Assembly (NCBI GenBank): GCA_034620365.1
Contig: JAQGEQ010000258.1
Coordinates: 496,001 to 560,000, forward strand
DNA from: Pegea sp. RAD2-039
Lineage: Eukaryota > Chordata > Thaliacea > Salpida > Salpidae
DNA: 64,000 nt
Reading direction: 5' to 3'
Below the pieces are notes generated by a model. The model ran no database searches. It was not told the DNA's origin and saw only the letters and a list, made by a program, of their open reading frames with translations. Shown here one piece after another: positions 41,221-52,705 of this stretch. Both the position numbers and the translations under genes were made by a program. Positions within the stretch are counted from its first letter, which is position 1; each line of letters begins with the position of its first letter.

Positions 41221-41622
41221 CTAATAAATTAAATAATGCAATGATTGAGCTCTCTATAGGAGCTAAAGTATTCATAGCGCTAAATGATACTGGATTCTCG
41301 AAGCACTTTGTAAGTGAAAAGGTAGTTCGGAACTTGAATATTCACAAGACTTAAAATTCATTTAAGATGGAAATAGGTCAGTCATCTAAGATGTGCAAAG
41401 TCAACCTCCATCTGTTAAAAAAGCAGAAATGTAAACTTGTTTGTTATGGAGGGCCTTGATGTAAAGGTGGTGCTTAGAAGAGATTTCCTTAAAAATTACA
41501 TGGAGGTTCTGTTTGAGTTAGGAGGTCCAAAAGAGAATTTAGTGGTACACACTAAATATGTAACGAAGAAACAAATAAAAAATTGCCAAATGTTTTTGAT
41601 GCGGGCAGAGAGAGCATTATAG
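41221..41622 (+). pseudogene. Retropepsin (aspartic protease) remnant
   Basis: In one frame, IELSIGAKVFIALNDTG followed by FSKHFVSEKVV has the DTG catalytic motif and the following FVS of retroviral-type proteases. After a stop and a frame change, 41437-41622 gives VKVVLRRDFLKNYMEVLFEL, which resembles the protease C-terminal ILGxDFLxxY segment; the usual Gly is replaced. It lies directly downstream of the zinc knuckle, as in gag-pol. Confidence 0.65.
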
Positions 41623-42901
41623 TCTTTCGTGTGATGTTAAAGCTGGGTCATCTAAGAAGCAGCTGCGTAAGAAAAGAAATAAGAGAAGAGCTGCCATGAC
41701 GGCCAATCCAAGAACTGAGTATTTGAGCTACTCAGCTTAATTAAGGGCATTCGGAGGCTCTAGTTATAATGAAGTAGAAAAGCTATAAAATAAAGCAGAA
41801 GAAGAGATCCTAACTCACGAGCTAAGGAACAAACAATAACCTCTACTGGATCTAATCAGTGATCAGTAGACAGGCCTAAGCTGTCTCGATTCGAGGAAGA
41901 GCAGGTTAGAAGTAATTACAACCGGCAACGGGAGAAATATGAGCGTTTTCCCGAGAATGATAGTAAATTCCGTAGAAGTTGTTACAACCGCGGCGGAAGA
42001 GAAGATAGTGTAAGCGGGACAACAAACTTTGTAGCGCTGGAACTTCCTTCCTATTCATTTTATTGTTGCATTTCGCGTTGCTCTTTTATTCATCATGCAC
42101 ATTTTCGGCAGAACAGCTCTGTACCACTCAGAGCTTTTTAGTTCGTCGGAGACACAAAATTGACTGTAAACGAATTGCAGTATATGGAGTATAAACGCTT
42201 TGTGTTCGAAGTTATTCTGTGGAAAAAGATAAAACAAAGTCTGATCCAGAAAGTTTGAAACTTCTGAGGGATCCTCAGCTCCTTTCAAATCCAAGTCGTT
42301 GCAGACTGCACAGGGAATTTTTTGGCTTATAAAAAGATGTGTTTGTAAATTTTTGGATAAAGTCCAATAATTCTCTTTGAGAGGAGAAAAAGGCAGCGAG
42401 TTTGAAATGAAATTGAAATGAAACGATAGAAATAGATTTGACTAAGCAAGAAGAGAACTTCATACTATCACCTAGGAAGAAGCAATGTTAAAAGTTCCTG
42501 TCCTTATTCTAACCAATTTACATGTTGATGATAGTGTAAAGAAGGTTGAACTACTGGAGGTTAACCCAATGCACGCGTGAATCCCATATCCCGATACGAA
42601 GGAATCCAATCTTTATTTGAGGGATCTAGCCAGATACCGAAATGATGATGAACAGGATTTTTACGTTCATTCAGGACGATGTAGTAAAGAGGATAGTCCC
42701 GACAGGTTTGAGCATGTGATTTCACCAAGAGAGAATCGCGATGACAACATCATGACTATCGAGGAATAAAATGGGGAGAGGAGTGAATCTAGTGTGGAGG
42801 TTTCAATGGGGAAAATGACGACGATCTTTGATGATTCAGGGACCATGAGTGGTAAGTTCAGACCAAAGTGAGGGAGCAACGGTGACGTGGAGGTTTAGTG
42901 G
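41623..42901 (+). other. Rest of the LTR element, no intact domain
   Basis: Mixed plus-strand open segments (for example around 42480-42850) look like further decayed retroelement coding sequence, but I could find no RT (YxDD) or integrase motif. The open frames on the minus strand (42055-42294, 42275-42463, 42667-42879) are not convincing proteins. Confidence 0.45.
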
Positions 42902-42954
42902 TTATCGTTAGTCGTCTTAATAATTTGAGTAACGCTCTATATGAAGAGTAGTTA
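42902..42954 (+). repeat. Right flanking direct repeat (LTR remnant)
   Basis: Partner of 40161-40213, about 85% identical. It follows a purine-rich stretch (GTGGAGG) that could be what remains of a polypurine tract. Sequence after 42954 returns to AT-rich DNA, so this copy is truncated. Confidence 0.6.
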
Positions 42955-44090
42955 TCTATCAATCACTTTTTACTTCAAAATCAAATGTTATTACTTTTAC
43001 AAACTTGAAATATTTAAAAAACTCAAACAAAAATTAATTTTAAAGTTATAAAATTATAAACCTTTTAAGTATAAGCTCTTTAACTAATTATTGGTTTTTT
43101 ATTCTATGAAAAACCTTAAAATATTTGATTATAGCTAATAAATGTAGCTGAAACTTAGAACAGAAACTATATTTCTAAGACTTACTTGATACTTTAAAAA
43201 TATGTAAAATTAAACATTTTCAAATTTGATTTTTTAAAAATATCAAGCTTGGTGAATAGGAAAAGTGTTTTCTTATATAAACATTTATAAAATTACAGTA
43301 AAACGATAATTGTTTATAGTTTACCACCACAATTAATGATTTTAGTTAATCTTAACCAAAAAAATTCGGTTAAAAATACAAAGTTTGATATTAATTAAAA
43401 AATGGCCACAATAACATACTTAATAAGTTGTTTGGTTAGTAAATAACTTTGTTGAAGGATAGTAATTGTTTATCCTAAAGCAAATCATTTCAATTTTATT
43501 GTTAAAATTTGATTTAAATTTTTATTTCTTAATGCTTAAAAGTATTTGACCACTAAGTGCTTAGATTTCAAACAAACTTTTAAAGAAGTAATATAATTTG
43601 ATTACCTTTTTAAACCTAGTTTTCAAAACATACTCTGATAAAAGTTTTACTTAAAAATTTTATATAATTTTTTCACGCTAAATTAAAACTGTTTTGTAAT
43701 AAATGAGATTCAACAAAAAAAATCATTGTTAAAATTGTTATTAAATCTAAACATTATGTTCAACAGTTTAACCTACAAGGTTAATAAATTTCAATGCATT
43801 GATTAGATAACCAAGAAATTAATTCATTTTCTTAAACTTGATAGCAAATAGTCTAAAATCAATGTTTTAAAAATTTACCTGAAGTAATAATGCTAATGTA
43901 TAAAACATATATGACCACACCGCAAGTTGTTTTCTCATTTTTTGATGCATAGTCAGTATAGAGCTTAAGAACAAACATTTTAGAATCTCTTATGACTACG
44001 CTCTACCTCTAGTGCTGCATTTCAATGTTATTTAATTTTAAGAAAATATAGAAATACGAACAAGTAAAACAAAATCTAAATCCAAAATTC
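42955..44090. other. AT-rich intergenic DNA
   Basis: Nothing recognisable lies between the retroelement remnant and the candidate small gene. Confidence 0.5.
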
Positions 44091-44201
44091 ATTTTTTTCT
44101 AGAGATAAACGTGTCCTTGAAATTCTGGAAGTTGCTGGTTTATTATAAGCGATATGGAGTTATAAATGTTCCGAATATAAAACGATATCAGTTTAATACT
44201 G

Positions 44202-44438
44202 ATGGCTTTTGGTGAACTTCGGAAGGATTATGATACTGGTGAGGCTTCATTTCACACTTCATTCATTTCACAACTAATGCAGCTTAACCTATTAATAAGA
44301 TGAATAATGATCTTTTTATCATTCCTTCCATAAGATAGTTTACTAGTTTCGTCCGATGACAGCGTTAAATCTTCTGAAGCATTCTGCAACAAGTTGAGAA
44401 GTAAGCTGTCAGATGAGGAAGCTCTGATTATGTTCTAA
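44202..44438 (+). CDS. Candidate small two-exon gene, 46-aa protein of unknown family
   Basis: Exon 44202-44238 (ATG, 12 codons and one base) ends at a GTGAGG donor. Exon 44335-44438 begins after a pyrimidine-rich tract ending TAAG. The phases agree and give 46 aa: it starts MAFGELRKDYDT, has an acidic Ser-rich middle (SSDDSVKSSE) and a charged end (KLRSKLSDEEALIMF), then TAA. The 96-nt intron is a normal size for this window. AATAAA occurs overlapping the stop (44437-44442) and again at 44490-44495. An acceptor-like TTTTTTTCTAG lies about 100 nt before the ATG, so a 5'UTR exon is possible. No signal peptide, membrane segment or known motif is seen. It could be chance, or the last exons of a larger gene. 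Confidence 0.4.
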
Positions 44439-44499
44439 TAAATAAGATGACATTATCAATTTATGAGATTGATTTAACATGTTTTTGTGAATAAATTGA

Positions 44500-46440
44500 G
44501 GCTTTAGTTAACCATTATTAATAAACCATTTAAAACCTTCTTTTGTTTCATATTTTCAAAATATTAGATAAGTTTAGTTGCCATATATTGTAATGTTGAG
44601 TTTTCTAGTTTTATAATATAAATTGATTATAAAAGATACACTAACTTTCGAACAAGAGAAAGAAACTTTAAAAACTTTTTTGGAGCATGACAATACTCAG
44701 CCCAAGCAGACCATTTATATAAAATGATTTTTTGCAATTTTTATACCAACTCTATAAATACTTGTACCATAAAACTTAAATGTTGCTCATTAATTGAATA
44801 AATTAAAAAAATCGTTCTAACTTTACAATATCACAATTTATTTTTCATTAAGCTGCACCGATTAGTATATTTCAAACATTTTCAAACTAAATAAACTTTT
44901 GCCCTGTCTTATAAAAATTGTTCTGAAATGTTTTCTTTATTTGTATAATGTGCTTACATTATAATTGTATAGTATGTATTTGTTAGTATATATTGAAATT
45001 TATTTTTTTATTTATCTGTACATACGTTTATCTTCTTACTTTTCAACATGATTTTAACTTAAACTAAATAGAATATATGAAATATTTGTATTAGGTTTAA
45101 AATTTGCAAACTAGTTCAACTCTCAATGGCTACTTTTAAATTTTCCAAGCAATATAAAATCCTGAAACAGTTCATGTAGAAGGTTATTTTACCGCATACG
45201 TAAATATCAATTAGAGTAAATATACGCTCGCCTACTTGTTTAGAAGTCTTTCTATGTGCTTAGAGTTGGGTTGTTCTTCGTTACTTATCCTTGCTGTGAG
45301 CATTTTATAATAAAGTTCCCTAAAAGAAAGCTTATCATTGCAAATACTTTAAGCTACATTCACTGAAAAAGCAGTTTTACTAATAAATGCTTTTACATTA
45401 TTTTGCTCACTAATTTATTATTAGAAGCATGTATATTGCAGTTGGGTAGTTTTATGTCTTGATCGGTAAGTGGCCTACTAAAGGGGTCTTAATATTTAAG
45501 GTACTTAATTATCTTTGCTAACTTCTTAAATTGAATTTCCTTAATCAAGATATATAAGAATAAAATTTGAGTTTTATATATTTGTGTTGCTTGAAAACAG
45601 ATCCTTTATAGTTTATAATTTCAAGAACTAAATGTAGAATATGGTTTAATAGAAGTGGTCATCTTATCTAATCTTCTTCTTGAATAAAAAGGTTTACTTA
45701 ATTTTCAAACTTTATTATCGTACAAATTTACTTTTTGGTTGCAGCAGAAATTTATCTCTGATATATATATTCACTTCCATCATGTCATATATTTTTATTT
45801 GTACGACAAAATCTTGAAATTCTTCATACTACTTGAAATAAACTTTTAGTTTTATAACTTATGAGTGAAATTGGTTGAATTTGCAAAGTACTTTTCCAAC
45901 CTTTCACAAATTGCAAAATAGATGTTTGAAACTTTTAGAAAATTAAAATATCGAAATTCATCTGAAGCAAAGAAGTTTAATGAAGACAGTAACACAGAAG
46001 TTTGTTTTTACAAGTTCTTTTTTGAGAGTTTATTGATATAAAAGAAGTAAAAAATTTTAATAAAATAAATTCACTTAATAGATATCCTACAACCAAAATG
46101 TATAAAATCTTCTTTATAGTTAATGTACAAACAAATTGAAGGAAAATCCTTAGTTTTACGTTTTGAGGTTACAAAAAGAATATATAAAATGTTTATCACA
46201 ACCAAAAATAAATACCTAGTAAAAAAACATCTTTTTCAAATAATCTGAATAAACTCACAGATTTCATTTTCACTTGAGAGAATATTTATAATTGAAGTAC
46301 CTAAGAATAAAAGAATAATTAAGCATATATGAGCATTATTTATTTTCAAGCTAATACTTATTACGGTTTACTTTTTTCTACAAAAAAATCCAATTTCCTT
46401 CCAAACATATCTATTTCAAACATGAAAAGTAGGAACTAAT
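44500..46440. other. AT-rich intergenic DNA between the candidate small gene and COP1
   Basis: No coding or repeat feature supported. Confidence 0.5.
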
Positions 46441-46444
46441 AAAA

Positions 46445-46450
46445 TTTATT
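46445..46450 (-). terminator. Possible poly(A) signal of COP1
   Basis: TTTATT on the plus strand is AATAAA on the minus strand, about 108 nt after the COP1 stop. Confidence 0.45.
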
Positions 46451-46557
46451 AAGTATACAAACATTATCTGCAACATTAAAAAAAATTAATCCAAAAATAA
46501 GCGAAACAACTTATACATAAAATAAAACTTAATTAAACTGTTAAAATTACTAAAATC

Positions 46558-48450
46558 TTAAACTAGTTCAAGAACTTTTATAGTGCCTTGACTATTAGCT
46601 GCAACAATCACATTACTATTAGTTCGCCAAGTGACAGCACTAACGAATTCTTTGCCTTCATTATCATGTTTATCTGGTTCTAAAACACTTTTTACAACGT
46701 TGAACTTATGAGTAAGTAAAGATTTAGAAAAGCCTTTGTAGTAGACATATAACGAATTATCTTCGCTACCACAAGTCACATATTCTCCACTAGCTGCGAG
46801 TCCAACAAAGTTTTTTTCATTCCTATGACCCTGAAAGGTACGAACACAGGCTGTTTCATCTGCTTTCCACAAACGCAACTCACTATCGGTGGATGCTGAT
46901 ACAATATGATCTTTATCTATAAACTTTGTATAAGAAACAGCTTTCTTGTGCCCTTTAAATATAGACAACGGCTTTGTAGTGTTCCTAATGTCATAGTAAT
47001 GAAGAAAATGATCAGCTCCACCAAAAACAAGGTGCATCGCCGAGTGAGGATTAAACTGAACACAACAGACATTTGCTTTTGCTTCAATTACACCAACAGA
47101 TCTCAACATTTCAGTTGACCAAAGTTTCACTTTTGCATCATCGGAGCCGGAAGCAATCAATCTTGGATCTACACTGTTAAAATCAACGCTCCAGCAACGC
47201 TTTTCATGTTCTTGAAAAACTCTATATTTCTGAGCTTTAAATGCATCCCAAATGACAACTGAACCCTCATAATCGCTACTAGCAAGCCAGTTATGATGAT
47301 AATGACTCCAACTTATACAAGATATCTTTGAATTGCAAGACATTTGTGTTAAAGGACAATGATTTCCATCATCAGGGCTGCTTATCACAGATTGATAGTC
47401 ATAAATTTTAATCTTTTTAGTGACTCCAGCAACTGCAAAATGATCTCCGTCTTTATCGAAATCGATACTAGAAACTATACTTGACTGATTCAAAATATCA
47501 CCCACATAATTTAAAGATGCAATTGGTCGAATTGATGAGTACTGCATGAAACGTTGTAGCTTGTTACTAAAACTTCCCAATAATTCAGTTCCATCTTCTT
47601 TAGATGGAACAATTGATTGCTTGACTCGACAAGTAAGATAACAGCTTTCAAGTTCATCGAAATTTGCTTGAAGTCTATAGCGGCGTTGTGAAAGAGTTTG
47701 GTACAAAGTGCCCACAGTATTCTCATTAGATTTAGATGAGCTTGAAGCTGCTATTTCTGAATGTTCTGAAGCTTTTGATGCTGATGGTTTTGGAACTAAC
47801 TGCTCTTTTTTTCCATTATCTTCATTTGGTACAACAGAACTTAAAGACATATCTTCAGCAGTATTGGCTAAAATATTTTCTACATGACATAGGTCTGTAT
47901 CAATGACTCCTAATTCAGTTTTCAGTTGACTTAAGATTAATTGTTTACGCTTTCGAAGTTCTTGGAGAAATTCCAACAAAACTTTGTTGTTTACATAGTC
48001 ACTCTCTTGAATAATTTGTTTTCTTTTGTCTTGTAACACTTTTAGCATGCATTCAACATCAGATAATTGAAAATTGTCATTTTCAACTGCTAACAATGAT
48101 TTCCAGTTCCAGTGATTGCCATCCTTTTTATTTCGTCTAGCACTTTTATTGATTTGCTCAATTTTATTTTTTTGAAACTTTATAAGATTATTTAGAGTAT
48201 AATTAGGACAGATATCTTTCTGTTCTACAAGGCAACCACATGTCATGCACTTTTGATTTTCCATAAGACTTCTTTTTAGGCATTCATAGCAAAATGTATG
48301 CCCACAATTTGTCACATATGGCTCTTCAAAAAGATTAAAGCAAATAGAACATGAAAAATACTCTAAAAAGTCTTTAGAAGTTTCTTTAAATTTATCTCCA
48401 TTAAATGTAGCAGGTGCCTTCAGGAGTGAACCACTGACACTACGTTTCAT
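46558..48450 (-). CDS. COP1: COP1 (RFWD2) RING / coiled-coil / WD40 E3 ubiquitin ligase, single exon
   Basis: 630 aa in one uninterrupted frame (human COP1 is about 731 aa). Residues 34-71 form a C3HC4 RING finger: C34, C37, C49, H51, C54, C57, C68, C71. A basic stretch (KSARRNKK, about 101-108) could be a nuclear signal. A coiled coil spans about 130-195, followed by a Ser-rich linker. Residues about 310-630 are the seven-bladed WD40 propeller, very close to animal COP1: SSIVSSIDFDKDGDHFAVAG, KISCISWS, EHEKRCWSVDFN, GSDDAKVKLWS, EAKANVCCVQF, GHRNEKNFVGL and the C-terminal GTIKVLELV. Family role: substrate-recognising ubiquitin ligase that works with DET1/CUL4-DDB1 and Trib proteins to degrade transcription factors such as c-Jun and ETS members. 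The absence of introns is odd here, as the vertebrate gene has many. An acceptor-like TTGATTAG ends 8 nt before the ATG. Confidence 0.96.
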   Translation of the reverse strand: MKRSVSGSLLKAPATFNGDKFKETSKDFLEYFSCSICFNLFEEPYVTNCGHTFCYECLKRSLMENQKCMTCGCLVEQKDICPNYTLNNLIKFQKNKIEQINKSARRNKKDGNHWNWKSLLAVENDNFQLSDVECMLKVLQDKRKQIIQESDYVNNKVLLEFLQELRKRKQLILSQLKTELGVIDTDLCHVENILANTAEDMSLSSVVPNEDNGKKEQLVPKPSASKASEHSEIAASSSSKSNENTVGTLYQTLSQRRYRLQANFDELESCYLTCRVKQSIVPSKEDGTELLGSFSNKLQRFMQYSSIRPIASLNYVGDILNQSSIVSSIDFDKDGDHFAVAGVTKKIKIYDYQSVISSPDDGNHCPLTQMSCNSKISCISWSHYHHNWLASSDYEGSVVIWDAFKAQKYRVFQEHEKRCWSVDFNSVDPRLIASGSDDAKVKLWSTEMLRSVGVIEAKANVCCVQFNPHSAMHLVFGGADHFLHYYDIRNTTKPLSIFKGHKKAVSYTKFIDKDHIVSASTDSELRLWKADETACVRTFQGHRNEKNFVGLAASGEYVTCGSEDNSLYVYYKGFSKSLLTHKFNVVKSVLEPDKHDNEGKEFVSAVTWRTNSNVIVAANSQGTIKVLELV

Positions 48451-50580
48451 TCTTTATACTAATCAACAAAATTAAAGTTGAATTAATTTGAAAAAGTCAG
48501 TTTATTAATGCTGTTTAGAAAACACAATTGAAAAGTTTATGCATTCCTTAATGACTTTGAAATAATTTAAAAACAACATTAGTTCAAATAATTCTAAAAC
48601 ACATAAATAAATATTCTAGTAAAATAATTATTATCTTAAATTAATCTTATTGATAACTTTGTCAGTAAACTTATTAATAAGTAAGATAAATGATTAATAA
48701 GAACAAAAAAGTTTATTAAAAATCAATTTAATTTTGAAAACAATTTTGTACATGAAATTTTTAAACGAAACAAATAATTACAATAAAATTGAACAACTCT
48801 TCTGTAATATATATGTAAATACATATGATTACATAAAAGTAATAAACTTACTAAATATACTAAACTACCTTTCAAAGTAGTCTTACTAAAATCAAGATAG
48901 CAGTTTAAATATAATAATATAAATAAAAGTAGAAGCTTTATCATAAAGTATTTATCCAACCTAAAGAATACCTATAAAAACATTTAGTTAAGTTTGAAAA
49001 TTCATTATTTATAGTAATTTATAAAACCATAAAATATGATAAATAGACTGATAAGAATATAAAAAATGATAAAAATTGATTATAAAACAGGAGCTTTCTA
49101 ATATTTTTTTAACTGTTGTACTGTACTGGATTTAAGATATTGTTAGTAAATAAATATAGTCAAGATTTTATTTGAGAAAAATAATAGGTTGAATTTGAAA
49201 AGTAAAACAAAAATGCCATAAATAACTAAAAAAAATAGTGATAGTGACTGTGTTTTAATTATTCTATTTTGTAGATGAAAAACAAGTTATTTTGAGAAGA
49301 ACAAACTAAACTCATTGTAATAATTATCATCATTAGTAAATTTTGTAATAATAGAACTCACGTAGTGAAGAATTTTGTGAAATTAAATCTTTAAAAATCA
49401 GTGTTAGAGGTGTTTATGTGCACACCCCGAATATGGTGCGGTGAATATTAATGGATTTTCAAAACATTTATTTAACTTTTAACTAGCTAAAATAATTACT
49501 TTCTGGAGCTATTCAAAAACAACTATTTTGGTTAAAAGTCGGAATTATTCGAGAAAGTCAAGATTTAATACCTAATATTGTTTCAAAGCAATTTTCTTTA
49601 AATTCAACTTTAAAAAACTTAAAAAAATAAGTTAGTAAAAGATTCCAAAATTAAAGTAATAAAAATATTCAGAAAATATATATATCGAGCTCATTAAAAA
49701 TAAGTTCACGAGCATATTGTTATATTACAGGCTAAACAATTACTAAAAACGTTCAAAAATTTTCCACTCACAGTTTTTAAAACTAAAATAGTAAGATTTT
49801 GAAGAATTTAAAAGCTTTTACCAAACTGATCAAGACTACATTAAATACAAGCTATTTCATTTATTATTTTAAAGGAGTTTACTAATTTATATCATACAAA
49901 CAACTGATAAACAAGTTTATTATTAGCACGAATTATTGATAGACTTTATTAACTTCTATAATGCTATTAATTTTCAAAATGTCTATTGGATCACATTTAT
50001 TTTTTGCGACTATTCTTTAGATTTGATAAATTTTATTTTTAGTGCATGTCTTAAACTAATTTACAAATAATAATCAACGTATTCTAAAATATAACACAGT
50101 TCAGCTAGTTTAAATTGTTAAAGTGTTATTTTAATCTGAAGCTATAACATAACATGGAATTCTCTCGAATTTAATCTCGTCAAATTTATTACGCCAAATC
50201 ATAATTACTTCAAAGATAATAGAAATCAATAATTTTATTTTAATATCTCAGTTTACAATAAATAATTTTATTTAAACTTCTTTTAAATTGATAGTAAATA
50301 ATTATAAAAATCATATTTTCATAATCTAAAAGTATTGTCTACATCAAATTTTATTTCATATACGATGGATAGTCTCTAAAAATCTCATTCTTGATTTCTT
50401 TTCATGTTTGAAATTAATTTCATCAACAACTAATTAAGCTTTGTAAGATGCTAACCCGATCGATTCAATATATTGTGTCATCTTGAAGTTTTTTGTTGGT
50501 GCAGAACTAAGCTAAAAAGTAATTTAAAGATTTTTCAAGTTTGGTACCAAAGTATCCAAACACTGACACATAGTTGCAAC
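48451..50580. other. Intergenic region between COP1 (-) and BICRA (+)
   Basis: It must hold both divergent promoters if the 5'UTR exons proposed for BICRA are right. It is AT-rich, with a slightly GC-richer patch at about 49405-49445. The minus frame at 48723-48959 has noise-like composition. Confidence 0.4.
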
Positions 50581-51048
50581 TTAAGGGCCAAAAGTTACCA
50601 GGTAAGTTTATTAAATCACTAATATGTAAAAGAATTACTTTTAAATAGTAATCTATATTATATAAGGATAACTTTCCAATTATTAAAACTTAATCATAGT
50701 CCTAGATATTTATGATTTAAGTGAGAAGGCATTTATCATCATAAACTGCTATCAATAATAGAGCATTTTAGCAAAAGACTCCACCAAGAATGTAATTAAA
50801 AGCTAAAAGTTAGTGTCCTTTTTAAGCATTAATTTTTTCCAGTTAGAAAGCATAACCCTTTAGTAAATTAGTTATAATATTTTTTTCTGCTCAAATATGT
50901 GTGAACAGTTGCAAAATATATTTTTTTTAATTTTAAGTCATAATTAATGTATTAATAAATTTTAAACTATTTTGATATTTGCATTTGGCAAATTAAAAAA
51001 TTTTAATCGTTCTTTAAAATTATGAATTAGTGTTGTTTTGATTTCAGC

Positions 51049-51186
51049 TGACCTAAACGATTCACGTGACTTGTTCATTTGAGCGATTTATGACGTATAG
51101 GTGTTGACTAAGTTGATTGGACAATAAACTAAGCCCGGCAATCAGCGTAGACGTTCCCAGGACAAACGCATCATCCGAATCGAAAG
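51049..51186 (+). other. Candidate non-coding 5' exon of BICRA
   Basis: It is bounded by TTGATTTCAG on the left and a GTAAGG donor on the right, and is clearly richer in G+C than its flanks. It lacks a usable start codon. A further candidate leader exon upstream ends at 50601, before a GTAAGT donor. Together with the coding exon at 52659 they would form the 5' part of the BICRA transcript. Confidence 0.4.
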
Positions 51187-52658
51187 GTAAGGTTTATTTT
51201 CATTTATTATTTTTCTACGCTTCTTGTCAGCGCACACTCATACTATAGAGTGTTTACTACCAAAAGAACTTCAGTATCTTATACCAGTGTACGTGATGAA
51301 AAAAGAAAGTTATTATATACCTGAAATAATTCAAAGAACATGTTGTAAAACTTTTTACTTTTGTTTACTTCTAAATTTAAACTTTCCATCTTATAAAGTA
51401 TGTCTGTATTCTTCATTAGTTGGATGATATATAAGCAAGCTAATAAAGAAACCATTTATTGCACCCACCAACTTGAAATTACTATAAAACATGTCACTTG
51501 AATTTATAAATGCCTTTTGGAATTTTATGGGTGGTTTGTAAAAGTTTTTAGAAAATTTAACAAGTATTAGTGGATCAAGCTTTCAAACAGCAACAAGATG
51601 ACTTAATGTGTTTGATAAATTTCAAAGGTTTGAATTAATATGTTAAGGCTGGTAGATAGTTTATATTTAGTTTTATAATAGTTAATTAGAAAAACAGCAA
51701 TACATTTTCTATATAGACTATTTTTTGTTCTTATTAAAAGAATACAGTTTACTGGTATCATTATTATATGGAAATTAATAAATATAATTGAAATAGAGTG
51801 ATGAGATTAAATTGATGTAAATAGCATCTTATTTATTTTATTTATATTTGAGCTTTTTATTTCTTGATTTTTTTTAGTTTTTTTAGGCTTTTACTTATAT
51901 TTTTTCTAGAAATTTAGCCTTAGGTTTTAATTATTATTGAATAGTATTGATATATATAAAAGCATGTGTATTAAATTTAAAAAAAGCTTGTTGTTAAAAT
52001 GTATATATATAAATACCAAGTTTTTAGTTTATATTTTGTGAAAAAATCATAGTTTAAAGTAGAAATTAATTTATTGTATTAGTTTTTCAGTATCTTTTTT
52101 GATAAATTTATAGTCTGTTATAACATGTTGGCATATAACAAATGATTTATTATAGTATAAATAATTAATCACTAATTTATATAATAATCATGAAAATAAT
52201 CAATTTTCAGTTCATTGTAGAACTTATACTATATATTAGAAATCAAAAGTGCTGACATGAAAGTCTACTTTTGTAATATTGTACAAATTTCTCAACAACC
52301 ACATGGCTTATACTACAATCTATTTTATATCAAATTATATTTGCCTAAATAGGTTTTATACTATTTACAATTATATTATGTAATCTTACAATATATTTTA
52401 GAAAATATTATATGTTTATCAATTATCTATTAAAAAAAGTTGAATTGAACAAATCATTTTTAGTATAAAACATTTTAAAGCTTATCTCTGAATAATTTTT
52501 AAGTTTATTATTATTTGCTAATTTGTATTTAATAATTTATATAATTTTTGTCTAAAGTTATTTTTTCTGTTTGAAATTATTTTTATCCATGGGTATTTAA
52601 AGGATAAGTTTTCTAATTATTTTTTATTTGATTTTTTATGTTATTTTTAACTTTTTAG
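51187..52658 (+). other. AT-rich 5' intron region of BICRA
   Basis: No feature seen apart from the splice sites at its ends. The frame at 51224-51427 lacks any recognisable domain. Confidence 0.45.
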
Positions 52659-52666
52659 AAGTTGAA

Positions 52667-52705
52667 ATGGAAGCATGGATAAAGGTAGTTTCAATTATCC
52701 TCTAG
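52667..52705 (+). promoter_or_regulatory. Out-of-frame upstream ATG overlapping the BICRA start
   Basis: The ATG at 52667 opens a 12-codon frame (MEAWIKVVSIIL) ending at TAG 52703-52705. It overlaps the BICRA ATG at 52675 in another frame. The downstream ATG is chosen because it alone reads into the conserved second exon. Confidence 0.5.

Larger units (their letters stand above)
40161..42954 (+). mobile_element. Decayed LTR retrotransposon
   Basis: An island richer in G+C than its neighbours, with gag, zinc-knuckle and retropepsin-like segments in order on the plus strand and a diverged 53-nt direct repeat at each end. It is about 2.8 kb, much shorter than an intact Ty3-like element. I see no reverse transcriptase or integrase motifs, so pol appears to be internally deleted. 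Many stops and frame changes interrupt the coding parts. The layout is that of Ty3/Gypsy-type elements, but the clade is not certain. Confidence 0.7.

Noticed and set aside
42055..42879. Minus-strand frames in the LTR element
   Set aside because: The element's gag and protease are on the plus strand; these frames show no domain and are shadows.
44101..44201. Longer coding reading (VSLKFWKLLVYYKRYG...) before the small gene
   Set aside because: It is open for only about 36 codons, and none of its possible donors gives the phase needed by exon 44335, so I kept the ATG at 44202.
46906..47118. Plus-strand frame antisense to COP1
   Set aside because: It lies fully within the conserved WD40 coding sequence and is a shadow.
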